From: Halalkalibacter wakoensis JCM 9140
GTDB lineage: Bacteria > Bacillota > Bacilli > Bacillales > Bacillaceae_D
Direction: 5' to 3'
Length of the DNA: 64,000 nt
Assembly: GCF_000513095.1 (NCBI RefSeq)
Contig: NZ_BAUT01000013.1
Coordinates: 19,618-83,617, forward strand
The notes under the pieces are model-generated. The model ran no database searches. It was not told where the DNA came from and saw nothing but the letters and a program-made list of their open reading frames with translations. Numbering within the stretch: the first letter of the stretch is position 1; every line of letters begins with the position of its first letter. Position numbers and translations under genes: made by a program. This document shows positions 55,075 through 64,000 of the stretch, in pieces.

Positions 55075-56181
55075 TTAGAGGACTTTTCTCTTAGCGATAA
55101 CATATGGGTTCTCTGGAGCACCAATAAATGTTCGATTGGGAGAAATGATAATGTCCTTATCAAGAATCACGTTATCTATTACCGTGCCACTGTGCACATC
55201 ACATCGCTGCATGACAATTGAATTTCGAACGACAGCATCTTTATGAATATGAACACCACGGAAAAGAATGCTGTTTTCAACTGTTCCTTCAATCACACAT
55301 CCATTGGCTACAAGTGAGCCTGTTGCTCTAGCGCTTTTTGTGTACTTCGTTGGTGGTTCGTCTTTTGTCTTCGTATAGATGGGTTTGCGGTTAAGAAATA
55401 GTTGAGTATACACATCCATATCTAGCAAAGAAAGACTATGTTTGTAGTAGCTTTCAATTGAATTAATGACGGCTAAATAACCAGAGTATTCGTATGCACG
55501 AACGTTTAGACGATCTAGATTTGCCATGATTCCATCAAGTAGTAAATTGTCTTTCTTTCTAGCAATGCAATAATCAACTAGTTCTAGCAACAATGATTTT
55601 TTGACGATATACATATCCATAAAGACATTGGAGTTGCTAGCATCTGTTGTGATGTTAAGAACATTGCCGTCTTCGTCGAGCTCCAATTTTTTTTCACGTG
55701 TATGTTCATAAGAAAGATGAGAAATAGGTTGATAGATGGTCGTGACATCAGCGCCTAAGGCGAGGTGCTGCTCAAATACTTTTCGATAATCGATGTTGCA
55801 AATATGATGGCTACCTGTTATCAAAACGTATTCACCTATGCCACGATCAAAGAAGTCCCGATTATTATGAAAATGTTGTAAGTCCCCTCTTGATAGATCG
55901 CTAGGGTCATTCCAATCAGGCGGAAGGATAAATAATCCTCCACGCTTTCGGTCTAAATCCCAAGCTTTACCTGTACCTAAATGGTCCATTAACGATCGAT
56001 ATTTTCTTCTTGTGAAAACAGCAATATCTTGAATGTTGGAATTAACCATATTGGAAAGAACAAAGTCAATGAGTCGATAACGACTGCCAAAAGGAACAGC
56101 TGCCCCACAACGAAAATACGTTAAATCTTTTAATAGATCCATTTCCCCGTCTAAATGAATGACACCAATCAATTTTTCCAT
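55075..56181 (-). CDS. glgD: Glycogen biosynthesis protein GlgD (GlgC paralogue)
   Basis: 368 residues. LTYFRCGAAVPFGSRYRLIDFVLSNMVNSNIQDIAVFTRRKYRSLMDHLGTGKAWDLDRKRGGLFILPP follows the ADP-glucose pyrophosphorylase pattern but lacks the usual GGxGxRL start. This is expected of GlgD, which forms an active heterotetramer with GlgC. The C-terminal half is a left-handed beta helix (NGCVIEGTVENSILFRGVHI, AVVRNSIVMQRCDVHSG). It lies between glgC and glgA on the same strand, in the Bacillus order. Confidence 0.93.
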   Translation of the reverse strand: MEKLIGVIHLDGEMDLLKDLTYFRCGAAVPFGSRYRLIDFVLSNMVNSNIQDIAVFTRRKYRSLMDHLGTGKAWDLDRKRGGLFILPPDWNDPSDLSRGDLQHFHNNRDFFDRGIGEYVLITGSHHICNIDYRKVFEQHLALGADVTTIYQPISHLSYEHTREKKLELDEDGNVLNITTDASNSNVFMDMYIVKKSLLLELVDYCIARKKDNLLLDGIMANLDRLNVRAYEYSGYLAVINSIESYYKHSLSLLDMDVYTQLFLNRKPIYTKTKDEPPTKYTKSARATGSLVANGCVIEGTVENSILFRGVHIHKDAVVRNSIVMQRCDVHSGTVIDNVILDKDIIISPNRTFIGAPENPYVIAKRKVL

Positions 56182-56209
56182 GCCCTACTTCCTCTCATTG
56201 ATTAAATTT

Positions 56210-57365
56210 TTATCTAGGGATCGTCACAAGTTTTTCTAGTGTTGTCTCTTTGTCAATCACAATGATTTCATCATCGGGAGATTCAATGTCTGTATAGTCT
56301 GGTATTGTGACTCCTTCCATGACAATTACTTTTTTTTAATTTCACATGTTTTCCGATTTTGGCATGAGGCATAATGACACATTGTTCGAGTTGACTGTTG
56401 CAACCAACTCCTACTTGATGAAAGAGAATAGAATGAGAAATCTCCCCATATATGACACAACCTTCGTTAATAAGAGAGTCAGAGATTTTAGCATGTGGTG
56501 AGATATACTGAGGCGATGGGCATTCATGGACAGAGTAAATTCTCCAATTGTATTCATTAAGCTTAAGAGAAGGCTGACTAGCTAATAAATCCATATTTGC
56601 TTCCCAATAACTTTGAACGGTACCAACATCTTTCCAATAACCAGAGAAAGGATAGGCAAAAAGTTTTCTATTATCGCCTAGCATAGCTGGAATGATGTCT
56701 TTTCCGAAATCATGGTGAGACTCACTAGTCTGTGCATCATTTAGTAAATATTCCTTTAACACAGACCAATTAAAGATGTATATGCCCATTGATGCTAAAT
56801 TGCTTTCGGGATTGGCGGGTTTCTCTTCGAATTCGAGGATGTTTCCATCTTCATTGGCATTCATGATGCCAAATCGACTCGCTTCATCCCAAGGAACTTC
56901 AATAACTGAAATGGTCGCTTCTGCACCGCGTTCTTTATGATAGTCAAGCATAAGACTATAATCCATTTTGTATATATGATCACCGGAAAGGATAAGGACG
57001 TATTCTGGATCATATTGCTCGATAAAGCAACTGTTTTGATAGATGGCATCAGCTGTTCCTAAATACCAGGAGCCTCCACGTTTCTCTACAAATGGAGGAA
57101 GACATGTTAAACCGCTATTTCTTCGATCTAAATCCCAAGGAGTTCCAATTCCGAGGTGGTTATTAAGAGCAAGAGGTTCATACTGAGTTAAAACGCCAAC
57201 TGTTTCAATTCCAGAGTTAATGCAATTGCTTAATGGAAAATCAATAATTCGATATTTTCCTCCGAAGTAAACAGCCGGCTTGGCTAACTTTTTCGTGAGA
57301 TTTCCTAAACGTTTTCCTTCTCCGCCTGCAAGTAGCATCGCAACACATTCTTGGTTTTTCTTCAT
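56210..57365 (-). pseudogene. glgC: Glucose-1-phosphate adenylyltransferase GlgC, frameshift near C-terminus
   Basis: Makes ADP-glucose. [44 protein letters not shown] and [15 protein letters not shown] are catalytic, and FEEKPANP binds sugar phosphate. The frame is intact to [12 protein letters not shown], then an A8 run (plus-strand T8, about 56330-56337) is one base too long. With seven A it continues [27 protein letters not shown] to a stop at 56210, about 384 residues. As written, the last 25 or so residues are replaced by a short unrelated tail, so some activity might survive. Confidence 0.88.
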
Positions 57366-57823
57366 TCCTTACCGCCCCAGTCTTATATATTTTTTTAGTG
57401 AGAGGACAATCTAGAGGGGATACAATTTTGTGTAGAGGCAACTCCTTTCTTGAGTGGCATGACCAATATGGTGTTTTATTTTATGCGCTGGAAAGCGGTT
57501 AACATTCCTAAACTTTCAAAAAAATTTTTTATCATATTTTGAGCTCGTACATTTGTAAAAAAAAGACAATTGTTATTAGGGTAGACTAGCATCAAGTAAT
57601 GCTTTTGAACTAGATGAAAGGAAACTTTTTAATTAGGTATAGTTTGCAGATGAAAAGCTATTGTTAATCTTGTAACAATTGATAAAGGTCTGTAAGTCTT
57701 ACTTCAAAAAAGAATGCGTCTGACAAAGGATAAATAGTAAGATGGTCTTAGTTGTGGTAAAATGAAAGAAACATTAGAAATATGTAAGTGTGTTTTGGGA
57801 CGATATGCCTTGGGGGGATAAAG
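57366..57823. other. Gap between divergent glgC and cheX-like genes
   Basis: About 460 bp with no convincing gene. It should hold the glg operon promoter on the minus strand and the cheX-like promoter on the plus strand. I see AT-rich tracts (for example 57528-57560) but no clear consensus pair. The glycogen branching enzyme gene glgB, which often heads this operon, is not here. Confidence 0.5.
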
Positions 57824-58282
57824 TTGAACGTCAATCATGTGAATGCTATATGTAGAGCTACGAAGGAGATTCTGACTAATCATTTTGGTCTAGAAGTGTC
57901 ACCTCAAGCGCCAAGTTCAGGAAAAGGAATGATTCCGTCTAATGAAATTGCTGTTATTTTAGGTGTAAAAGGAGAGTTGAAAGGTCAAATTGTTTGTTCT
58001 TTTTCAACGGATACAGCTAAAGGGCTAGTAGGCATTATGATGGGCGGCATGCAAATTGAACAATTGGATGATATGGGATGGAGTGCTGTACAAGAGTTTG
58101 GAAACTGGGTTGCAGGAACAACAGCAACTGAATTATCAAAAGTACCATGTATTATTGATGTAACACCACCTATTATTAATGAGGGTGATTCGAGATTTCA
58201 TTCAGAAAGTCCTTTTATTACGGTTCCTCTAGAAAGCAAAATTGGTGGAATTGATGTACATATATCAGTAAAGGAAAATTAA
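57824..58282 (+). CDS. CheX-like chemotaxis phosphatase domain protein
   Basis: 152 residues. VNHVNAICRATKEILTNHFGLEV opens the CheX domain, and MMGGMQIEQLDDMGWSAVQEFGNWVAGTTATELS contains the ExxN (EFGN) pair of CheC/CheX phosphatases, which hydrolyse CheY-phosphate. The TTG start at 57824 follows GGGGGG by 6 bases. No other chemotaxis gene is nearby, so a role on another receiver-domain protein is possible. A hairpin ACCGCC...GGTGGT with T run lies at 58286-58316. Confidence 0.85.
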   Translation: MNVNHVNAICRATKEILTNHFGLEVSPQAPSSGKGMIPSNEIAVILGVKGELKGQIVCSFSTDTAKGLVGIMMGGMQIEQLDDMGWSAVQEFGNWVAGTTATELSKVPCIIDVTPPIINEGDSRFHSESPFITVPLESKIGGIDVHISVKEN

Positions 58283-58285
58283 CAA

Positions 58286-58316
58286 AAAAACCGCCTGTTC
58301 TAAGGTGGTTTTTTTC
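58286..58316 (+). terminator. Terminator after the cheX-like gene
   Basis: AAAACCGCC pairs with GGTGGTTTT (one wobble) around TGTTCTAA, followed by T residues. Confidence 0.75.
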
Positions 58317-58419
58317 TACCTATAAAGATGTAAAAGATTACGAGTGAAATGCAAAAGAGTGTTCATCCTATACAAAAAAGGGTAAACTTCATGAAGGATA
58401 TAGTAAGGAGTTGAGTTTA

Positions 58420-59961
58420 ATGTCAAAAAAAATCGATATGTCAAAATTTGAAAAGAAAATGATCATTCGTAACATTGAACCTGCAGACTTTGATGACATT
58501 ATTGAAATGTCTAAGGTGTGTTTTCCTAACATGGAACCATGGGAGCGCGAACACTTACAAAGTCATGTTGATATATTTCCGGAAGGGCAATTTTGTGTAG
58601 AATACGACGGAGAAATCATTGGGTCCTGTTCAAGTTTAATTATTAATTTTGATGAATATGATGACCAACATACATGGGATGAAATTACCGACAATGGATA
58701 TATTACGAATCATGATTATGAGGGATACAATCTTTATGGAATTGAAGTCATGGTTCATCCTGAATACCGACGGATGAAGATCGGACATAGGTTGTACGAA
58801 GCGAGAAAAGATTTAGCGCGGGAACTGAATTTAAAGAGTATTATCATTGGTGGGCGTATTCCAAACTATTTTAAGTTTGCTAAAGAGATGACACCTAGAA
58901 AATACGTTGAAGAAGTGACGATGCACAACATTTATGATCCAGTTTTAACGTTTCAAGTTATGAACGGTTTTACAATGAAGCGTATCAATCCAAATTATTT
59001 GGAAGATGATCGTGCGTCTTTACGCTATGCGACATTAATGGAGTGGAATAACATTGACTATCGTCCAACGATACCAAAGCGCCAATTTAAAACATCGTTT
59101 CCTGTTCGAATTACGACGATTCAATATGCGATGAAGAAGATCTCTTCGTTCGAAGATTTTGCGATTCAATGTGAATATTATACGGATGTTGCTGCAAGCT
59201 ATCATTCCGATTTTGCTGTATTTCCTGAGATTTTCACGCTACAATTGTTATCCTTTTTGCCAGAGAAAAGTCCAAGTTTGGCGATAAGACGATTAACAGA
59301 GTTTACCGAGGATTATATTGAGCTATTTACGAACCTGGCCATAAAGTATAACGTAAACATCATTGGGGGTTCCCATTTCGTAGAAGAAGAAGGGAAAATT
59401 TACAATATTGCTTATTTATTTAGACGAGATGGAACAATTGAGAAGCAATATAAGCTTCATATTACACCTAACGAGCGCAAGTTCTGGGGAATCTCTGGTG
59501 GTAACCATGTTAATGTGTTCGATACAGATTGTGGAAAGATTGCGATTCAAATCTGCTATGACATTGAATTCCCTGAGTTAGCGCGTATTGCGGTCGATAA
59601 AGGAGCCAATATTATCTTTACCCCATTCTGTACAGATGACAGACAGGGTTATTTACGTGTTCGTTATTGCTCTCAAGCAAGAGCAATTGAAAACCAAGTG
59701 TATACGGTTTTGTCTGGTACAGTCGGGAACTTAACAGATGTCGAGAATATGGACATTCAATACGCTCAATCAGGCATCTTTAGCCCTTCTGACTTTACCT
59801 TTGCACGTGATGGGATTGTAGGGGAATGCCAGGCAAATATTGAAACGGTTGTTGTTGGGGACGTTGATCTAGAGATCCTTAGAAGAAATCGAAGAGCAGG
59901 AAGCGTCAATCAATTACGCGATCGTAGACACGATATTTACTCCATCAATTATAAACAATAA
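58420..59961 (+). CDS. GNAT acetyltransferase fused to carbon-nitrogen hydrolase (YhcX-like)
   Basis: 513 residues, two domains. Residues about 12-200 are a GNAT domain (IIRNIEPADFDDIIEMSKVCFPNMEPWE, GIEVMVHPEYRRMKIGHRLYEARKDL). Residues about 225-500 are nitrilase-like, with the Glu-Lys-Cys triad in FAVFPEIFTL, YKLHITPNERKFW and IAIQICYDIEFPE. B. subtilis YhcX has this layout. The amide substrate is unknown; the fusion suggests that an amide is made or released by one domain and used by the other. ATG 58420 lies 9 bases after AAGGAG. Confidence 0.92.
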   Translation: MSKKIDMSKFEKKMIIRNIEPADFDDIIEMSKVCFPNMEPWEREHLQSHVDIFPEGQFCVEYDGEIIGSCSSLIINFDEYDDQHTWDEITDNGYITNHDYEGYNLYGIEVMVHPEYRRMKIGHRLYEARKDLARELNLKSIIIGGRIPNYFKFAKEMTPRKYVEEVTMHNIYDPVLTFQVMNGFTMKRINPNYLEDDRASLRYATLMEWNNIDYRPTIPKRQFKTSFPVRITTIQYAMKKISSFEDFAIQCEYYTDVAASYHSDFAVFPEIFTLQLLSFLPEKSPSLAIRRLTEFTEDYIELFTNLAIKYNVNIIGGSHFVEEEGKIYNIAYLFRRDGTIEKQYKLHITPNERKFWGISGGNHVNVFDTDCGKIAIQICYDIEFPELARIAVDKGANIIFTPFCTDDRQGYLRVRYCSQARAIENQVYTVLSGTVGNLTDVENMDIQYAQSGIFSPSDFTFARDGIVGECQANIETVVVGDVDLEILRRNRRAGSVNQLRDRRHDIYSINYKQ

Positions 59962-60028
59962 TCCCTTTTGATGTTTATCCTCTCTTTAGTTTGGTTAGGC
60001 TGATGTGTGACTCATAAGGGAGGTCAAC

Positions 60029-60538
60029 ATGATGAGACTAGAGAGGGAGCCGAGTTTTCGTTGGCCAATTCTAACCATTGGTTTGTGTTCTATTTTATTT
60101 TTATCTTTCTTTCTAATCACGCTTACAAGTTCAGAGGAGCTTGAAACCCAATGGAACTTGTCTTTTGCTGGGGCAGATGAATATTTCCAAACGGGAGAAG
60201 CGATTGATTTCCATATCTTCCTTGAAGATGAATTTGGAAATGGAATTGAAGCCACATCCGTAAAGGCTGTGTTTGATCGTCCACATACCGTTCATCAAAT
60301 TGAAAAAGTGTTTAGCCGTTTTGATCACGGTCTTTACGGGGCAGAGGTCGTCTTTTCGGTACCTGGTGAATGGATTGCTATGATCGAAGCGAAAAAAGGA
60401 AACAAAGTGTACCGAAATCAAGTTTTATTTCAAGTAAGTGGACCGGTTGTATCGGAATCGTCGCGAGATCCAAAAGACCATTTTCATTTGGAACAACCAC
60501 TTCCTAACGAAATTAAGCGTAGTATAGAGAATCGATAA
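60029..60538 (+). CDS. Membrane-anchored FixH/YtkA-like domain protein
   Basis: 169 residues. One N-terminal membrane segment (ILTIGLCSILFLSFFLITLTSS) is followed by an extracellular beta-sandwich: DEYFQTGEAIDFHIFLEDEFGNGIEATSVKAVFDRPHTVHQIEKVFSRFDHGLYGAEVVFSVPGEWIAMIEA, like YtkA/FixH domains. Related proteins take part in copper handling or oxidase assembly; no such genes are adjacent, so the role is open. ATG 60029 or 60032 follows GGGAGG. A hairpin at 60544-60585 ends it. Confidence 0.7.
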   Translation: MMRLEREPSFRWPILTIGLCSILFLSFFLITLTSSEELETQWNLSFAGADEYFQTGEAIDFHIFLEDEFGNGIEATSVKAVFDRPHTVHQIEKVFSRFDHGLYGAEVVFSVPGEWIAMIEAKKGNKVYRNQVLFQVSGPVVSESSRDPKDHFHLEQPLPNEIKRSIENR

Positions 60539-60543
60539 AGAGA

Positions 60544-60585
60544 AAGATGAAAAGTGTTACGACACTTTTCATCTTTTCTTTTTAT
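60544..60585 (+). terminator. Terminator after the YtkA-like gene
   Basis: AAGATGAAAAGTGT pairs perfectly with ACACTTTTCATCTT around TACG, then a T-rich run. Confidence 0.85.
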
Positions 60586-60630
60586 TTTTGAAATTTTAAA
60601 GGATATTGTGTAATTGGCATAGAATTGACA

Positions 60631-60639
60631 TGCTATAAT
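60631..60639 (+). promoter_or_regulatory. Extended -10 promoter of phosphoglucomutase gene
   Basis: TGCTATAAT is an extended -10 element 38 bp before the start codon. A TTGGCA lies only 14 bp upstream, too close for a standard -35, so the TGN extension probably compensates. Confidence 0.5.
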
Positions 60640-60676
60640 AAAGGACAAACCCACAGCATAATTTAGGAGGAAACAT

Positions 60677-62413
60677 ATGAGTTGGATAGAGCAATATGAA
60701 AAATGGAGTACTTTTTCAGCCTTAGAAGAAGAGTGGAAAGAGGCATTAGAAGCACGAAAAGATAATGAAATCGAACTAGAAGATTGTTTTTATAAAGATT
60801 TAGAATTTGGTACGGGTGGGATGAGAGGCGAGATTGGCCCAGGACCAAATCGCATGAATACATATACAATTCGCAAAGCGGCGGAAGGCCTTGCGCGATT
60901 TATCGAAGAAAAAGGAGAGCAAGCAAAAGAGCGAGGAGTAGCCATTGCTTTTGATTCTAGACATAAATCAAGGCAATTTGCACTAGAATCGGCTTTGACG
61001 CTTGGAAAACATGGAATTCGCTCTTATTTATTTCATGAGCTTCGTCCAACGCCAGAGCTTTCATTTGCAGTGCGTCATTTACAAGCTTATGCAGGCATTG
61101 TCATTACGGCTAGTCACAACCCTCCAGAGTACAATGGTTTTAAAGTGTATGGAGAAGATGGTGGACAATTGCCACCAGGCCCAGCAGATGAGCTAGTCAA
61201 TTACGTTAATTCAGTGGAAGACGAACTACAGATCAAAGTAGCGGATGAGTTAGATCTAAAAGGCGATCGTATTTTACAAGTCATTTCCGATGAGATTGAC
61301 AGCGCTTATAATGAAAAATTGCAGTCGATTATTGTTCAAAAAGAAATGGTAGAGCAATTTGGAGATAAAGTGAAAATTGTTTTTACACCGCTTCATGGTG
61401 CGGCAAATATTCCAGTTCGTCGCGTGCTAGAATCAAGTGGTTTTTCACAAGTGACGGTTGTACCTGAACAGGAATTGCCAGATCCAAACTTTTCTACGGT
61501 GAAATCACCAAACCCAGAAGAGCATGCTGCTTTTGAATTGGCGATTGAACATGGAAAGAAATTAGATGCCGATGTATTGATTGCTACCGATCCTGACGGT
61601 GACCGTGTTGGAGTTGCTGTAAAAAACCGTGAAGGCGAATATGTTGTTTTAACAGGAAATCAAACAGGTGCCCTCATGCTTGATTACATTTTATCGCAAA
61701 AACAAAAACAACAAACATTGCCTGAAAATGGAGTTGTGCTAAAAACCATTGTAACTTCAGAAATCGGAAGAGCTGTGGCAAGTGCCTACCAATTGGAAAC
61801 AGTTGATACGTTAACTGGGTTTAAGTTTATCGGAGAAAAGATTAAGCAATACGAAGAGTCTAACGAATATTCATTTTTATTTGGATATGAAGAGAGCTAT
61901 GGCTACTTAATTGGTGATTTTGTAAGAGATAAAGATGCTGTTCAGGCATGTTTATTAGCGGCGGAATTAGCAGCTTATTATAAGTCACGAGACATGAATT
62001 TATATGATGGGTTAATGGAGGTTTTTGAAAAGTACGGCTACTATCAAGAAGGACTTGAGTCGTTAACCCTAAAAGGGAAAGCCGGAATTGAGCAGATTAA
62101 TCAAATCCTTACCTCCTTCAGACAGACCCCACCAGCTGATATCGAGGGGAATTTGGTAACAAGAATGGAAGACTATAAAACAAGTGTTGCCACAAATCCA
62201 GCAACTGGTGAAGAGGAAACCATTGAATTGCCACCTTCGAATGTCTTAAAGTACATTTTAGAAGATGGATCGTGGTTCTGTATTCGTCCATCCGGAACAG
62301 AACCGAAAATTAAGTTTTATTTTGGTGTTTCGAAAGAGACGTTAGAAGAAAGCCAATCAGCTCTTGGATCGTTAAAACAAGCTGTTATGAGCCTCGTTCA
62401 CAAACTTATTTAA
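60677..62413 (+). CDS. pgcA: Phosphoglucomutase / phospho-sugar mutase (PgcA-like)
   Basis: 578 residues. The phosphoserine loop is [25 protein letters not shown] (about residue 145). The metal loop is [11 protein letters not shown], the sugar loop [13 protein letters not shown], and the phosphate-binding loop near the C-terminus is [15 protein letters not shown]. It interconverts glucose-1-phosphate and glucose-6-phosphate, supplying the glycogen genes nearby and cell-wall glucolipid synthesis. AGGAGG precedes ATG 60677 by about 7 bases. Confidence 0.95.
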   Translation: MSWIEQYEKWSTFSALEEEWKEALEARKDNEIELEDCFYKDLEFGTGGMRGEIGPGPNRMNTYTIRKAAEGLARFIEEKGEQAKERGVAIAFDSRHKSRQFALESALTLGKHGIRSYLFHELRPTPELSFAVRHLQAYAGIVITASHNPPEYNGFKVYGEDGGQLPPGPADELVNYVNSVEDELQIKVADELDLKGDRILQVISDEIDSAYNEKLQSIIVQKEMVEQFGDKVKIVFTPLHGAANIPVRRVLESSGFSQVTVVPEQELPDPNFSTVKSPNPEEHAAFELAIEHGKKLDADVLIATDPDGDRVGVAVKNREGEYVVLTGNQTGALMLDYILSQKQKQQTLPENGVVLKTIVTSEIGRAVASAYQLETVDTLTGFKFIGEKIKQYEESNEYSFLFGYEESYGYLIGDFVRDKDAVQACLLAAELAAYYKSRDMNLYDGLMEVFEKYGYYQEGLESLTLKGKAGIEQINQILTSFRQTPPADIEGNLVTRMEDYKTSVATNPATGEEETIELPPSNVLKYILEDGSWFCIRPSGTEPKIKFYFGVSKETLEESQSALGSLKQAVMSLVHKLI

Positions 62414-62419
62414 TATGTA

Positions 62420-62449
62420 AAAAAGCTACCCTGATTTGGGTAGCTTTTT
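62420..62449 (+). terminator. Terminator after the phosphoglucomutase gene
   Basis: AAAGCTACCC pairs perfectly with GGGTAGCTTT across TGATTT, followed by T residues. Confidence 0.85.
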
Positions 62450-62470
62450 GATTTTCCGAGGCATATGTAC

Positions 62471-62499
62471 TCATGATTTTCAAGAACTCGTCATAAATT
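62471..62499 (+). promoter_or_regulatory. Possible sigma-E promoter of spoVR
   Basis: TCATGATT (62471-62478) and CATAAATT (62492-62499) are 13 bp apart and resemble the sigma-E elements. spoVR is known to be sigma-E-dependent in B. subtilis, which supports the call, but the match is imperfect. Confidence 0.35.
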
Positions 62500-62527
62500 G
62501 TAAGAAAGCAGTTCAAGGAGGGATTCG

Positions 62528-63940
62528 ATGTCGGCGGAAAATTGGAAGCAGCTTGAACACTCTATTGCTGAAATTACAGAGATCGCAGAGGGATTTGGCT
62601 TAGATTTTTATGAAATGCGTTATGAAATATGTCCTGCTGAAATTATTTATACATTTGGTGCGTATGGGATGCCTACTCGCTATAGTCATTGGTCTTTCGG
62701 AAAACAGTTTCACAAAATGAAACTACAATATGATTTTGGACTTAGCAAAATTTATGAGTTAGTGATTAATTCTGATCCATGTTACGCCTTTTTATTAGAT
62801 AGCAATTCATTAATTCAGAATAAATTAATTGTCGCACATGTTCTTGCTCATTGTGACTTTTTCAAAAACAATGTGAGGTTCTCAAATACGAGAAGAGATA
62901 TGGTCGAGAGTATGAGTGCCACCGCGGAGCGAATTGCCCATTATGAACACATTCATGGGAAAGAGGAAGTTGAAAACTTTTTGGATGCCGTCTTAGCGAT
63001 TCAAGAGCATATTGACCCAAGCATTCTCCGTCCAAAATTGAATTGGAGCATGGAAGATGAAGAGGATACAGAACCTATAAGAAAGCAGACAGAGTACGAT
63101 GATTTATGGGCTCTTGATGAAAAGAAAGTACCTGAAAAGCCTAAAAAGAAGAAAAAACATTTCCCGCCAAGTCCAGAAAAAGATATTCTTTTATTCATTG
63201 AAGAGTACAGCAGGGAGCTTGAACCATGGCAGCGTGATGTGTTAACAATGATGCGCGAGGAAATGTTATATTTCTGGCCACAGCTTGAAACGAAAATCAT
63301 GAATGAAGGTTGGGCTTCTTATTGGCATCAACGAATTTTGAGAGAAATGGATTTGACGAGTGAAGAAACGATTGAATTTGCTAAATTAAATGCGGGTGTC
63401 GTGCAACCTTCCAAAACATCAATCAATCCATATTATTTGGGGTTAAAAATATTTGAGGACATTGAAGAAAGGTATAACAATCCAACAAAGGACATGCAAG
63501 AACGCCAGGGAATAAAGCCTGGAAGCGGGCGGGAAAAAATGTTTGAGGTCCGAGAAATTGAATCGGATATTTCATTTATTCGAAATTATTTAACGAAAGA
63601 CCTTGTCACAAGAGAAGACATGTATTTGTTCCAAAAGCAGGGCGCTGACTATAAAATTGTTGATAAACAATGGGAACCAGTCCGAGATCAACTGGCACAA
63701 TCTAGAGTAAACGGAGGTTTTCCTTATTTAGTGATCACAGACGGAGATTACTTAAAAAATGGAGAACTCTACATTAAGCATAATTACGAAGGAACAGAGC
63801 TTGATGTAAGCTACCTAGAAAAAGTCCTACCATATCTACACCAACTATGGGGACGCCCTGTTCATATCGAATCCATTATAAACGAAAAGGAAATCGCCTT
63901 CGTCTATGACGGAAAAAAAGTGCATAGAAAATACCTATAG
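62528..63940 (+). CDS. spoVR: Stage V sporulation protein SpoVR
   Basis: 470 residues, close to the B. subtilis length. [92 protein letters not shown] and [29 protein letters not shown] are hallmark blocks. It takes part in spore cortex formation. Its enterobacterial relative YcgB works with the PrkA and YhbH relatives YeaG and YeaH, both also encoded in this window. AAGGAGGG precedes ATG 62528. The stop overlaps a long terminator stem. Confidence 0.95.
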   Translation: MSAENWKQLEHSIAEITEIAEGFGLDFYEMRYEICPAEIIYTFGAYGMPTRYSHWSFGKQFHKMKLQYDFGLSKIYELVINSDPCYAFLLDSNSLIQNKLIVAHVLAHCDFFKNNVRFSNTRRDMVESMSATAERIAHYEHIHGKEEVENFLDAVLAIQEHIDPSILRPKLNWSMEDEEDTEPIRKQTEYDDLWALDEKKVPEKPKKKKKHFPPSPEKDILLFIEEYSRELEPWQRDVLTMMREEMLYFWPQLETKIMNEGWASYWHQRILREMDLTSEETIEFAKLNAGVVQPSKTSINPYYLGLKIFEDIEERYNNPTKDMQERQGIKPGSGREKMFEVREIESDISFIRNYLTKDLVTREDMYLFQKQGADYKIVDKQWEPVRDQLAQSRVNGGFPYLVITDGDYLKNGELYIKHNYEGTELDVSYLEKVLPYLHQLWGRPVHIESIINEKEIAFVYDGKKVHRKYL

Positions 63941-63984
63941 AGTATCAACCCAAAGGGGGAGGTAAGCCCTTTGGGTTGATACTC
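63940..63984 (+). terminator. Terminator after spoVR, start of a GCGAAG-type repeat
   Basis: GAGTATCAACCCAAAGGG (63940-63957) pairs perfectly with CCCTTTGGGTTGATACTC (63967-63984) around GGAGGTAAG. The following GAAGCGAAGAGAAGAG resembles the segment after the hairpins in the repeat at 40324-40640. The window ends inside it. Confidence 0.75.
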
Positions 63985-64000
63985 GAAGCGAAGAGAAGAG

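Overview
This window looks like a chromosome segment from a low-GC, endospore-forming Firmicute of the Bacillaceae. It carries sporulation-linked prkA, yhbH and spoVR, strong AGGAGG-type ribosome binding sites, and Bacillus-style gene pairs (glpF-glpK, glgC-glgD-glgA-glgP, a yclNOPQ-type siderophore importer, mobB-moaE-moaD). An alkaliphilic or halotolerant relative is possible, but that is a guess from very acidic linkers and gene content. I see no rRNA, tRNA, CRISPR array, phage or transposase gene.

Layout. 1-1350: end of a molybdopterin operon (moeA tail, mobB, moaE, moaD). 1351-3382: a HAD hydrolase and a GNAT acetyltransferase bracketed by two copies of a dispersed repeat. 3383-9046: formate dehydrogenase region: fdhD (frameshifted) facing an OFA-type MFS transporter, a DUF2294 protein and an FdhF/YdeP oxidoreductase; the transporter and the oxidoreductase each follow a leader with a shared motif and a terminator. 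9091-14580: glycerol regulon glpP-glpF-glpK-glpD with GlpP-type leader terminators. 14714-22838: small membrane proteins, an XRE regulator, ferritin, GH37 trehalase, a YfiT-like DinB protein, DUF4256, Dps, a B3/B4 protein, queG, ogt. 22839-23827: a gene-poor stretch of GC-rich palindromic repeats. 23828-28342: amidase-domain protein, trmL, small membrane proteins, a class A penicillin-binding protein. 28343-33258: a 52-bp tandem array, then prkA, signal peptidase I and yhbH. 33404-36670: MASE3-PAS histidine kinase and a Gfo/Idh oxidoreductase. 36849-41850: MarR regulator and a Fur-boxed siderophore ABC transporter. 42237-50933: a second histidine kinase, DUF418 protein, nitroreductase, aminotransferase, manganese catalase, NAD(P)-binding protein, FAH-family protein, GDPD. 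51176-57365: glycogen operon on the minus strand, without glgB. 57824-63940: CheX-like protein, a GNAT-nitrilase fusion, a YtkA-like protein, phosphoglucomutase, spoVR.

How it fits together. The Moco genes can supply the cofactor of the FdhF-like enzyme, for which FdhD would be the sulfurtransferase. The glp genes form a complete glycerol uptake and oxidation route. Phosphoglucomutase, GlgC/D, GlgA and GlgP form a glucose-1-phosphate/glycogen cycle. PrkA, YhbH and SpoVR are a known functional trio.

The most important caution is that at least nine conserved genes carry one-base indels that split otherwise intact reading frames (fdhD, glpF, DUF4256, amidase, pbp, MASE3 kinase, glgP, glgA, glgC). 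That density points first to sequencing error, so these genes are reported as single frameshifted loci. The best candidates for undescribed biology are the paired fdh leaders, a 44-bp palindrome inserted into a repeat with a 9-bp duplication, and GC-rich repeats whose flanking stems differ in sequence but stay complementary.
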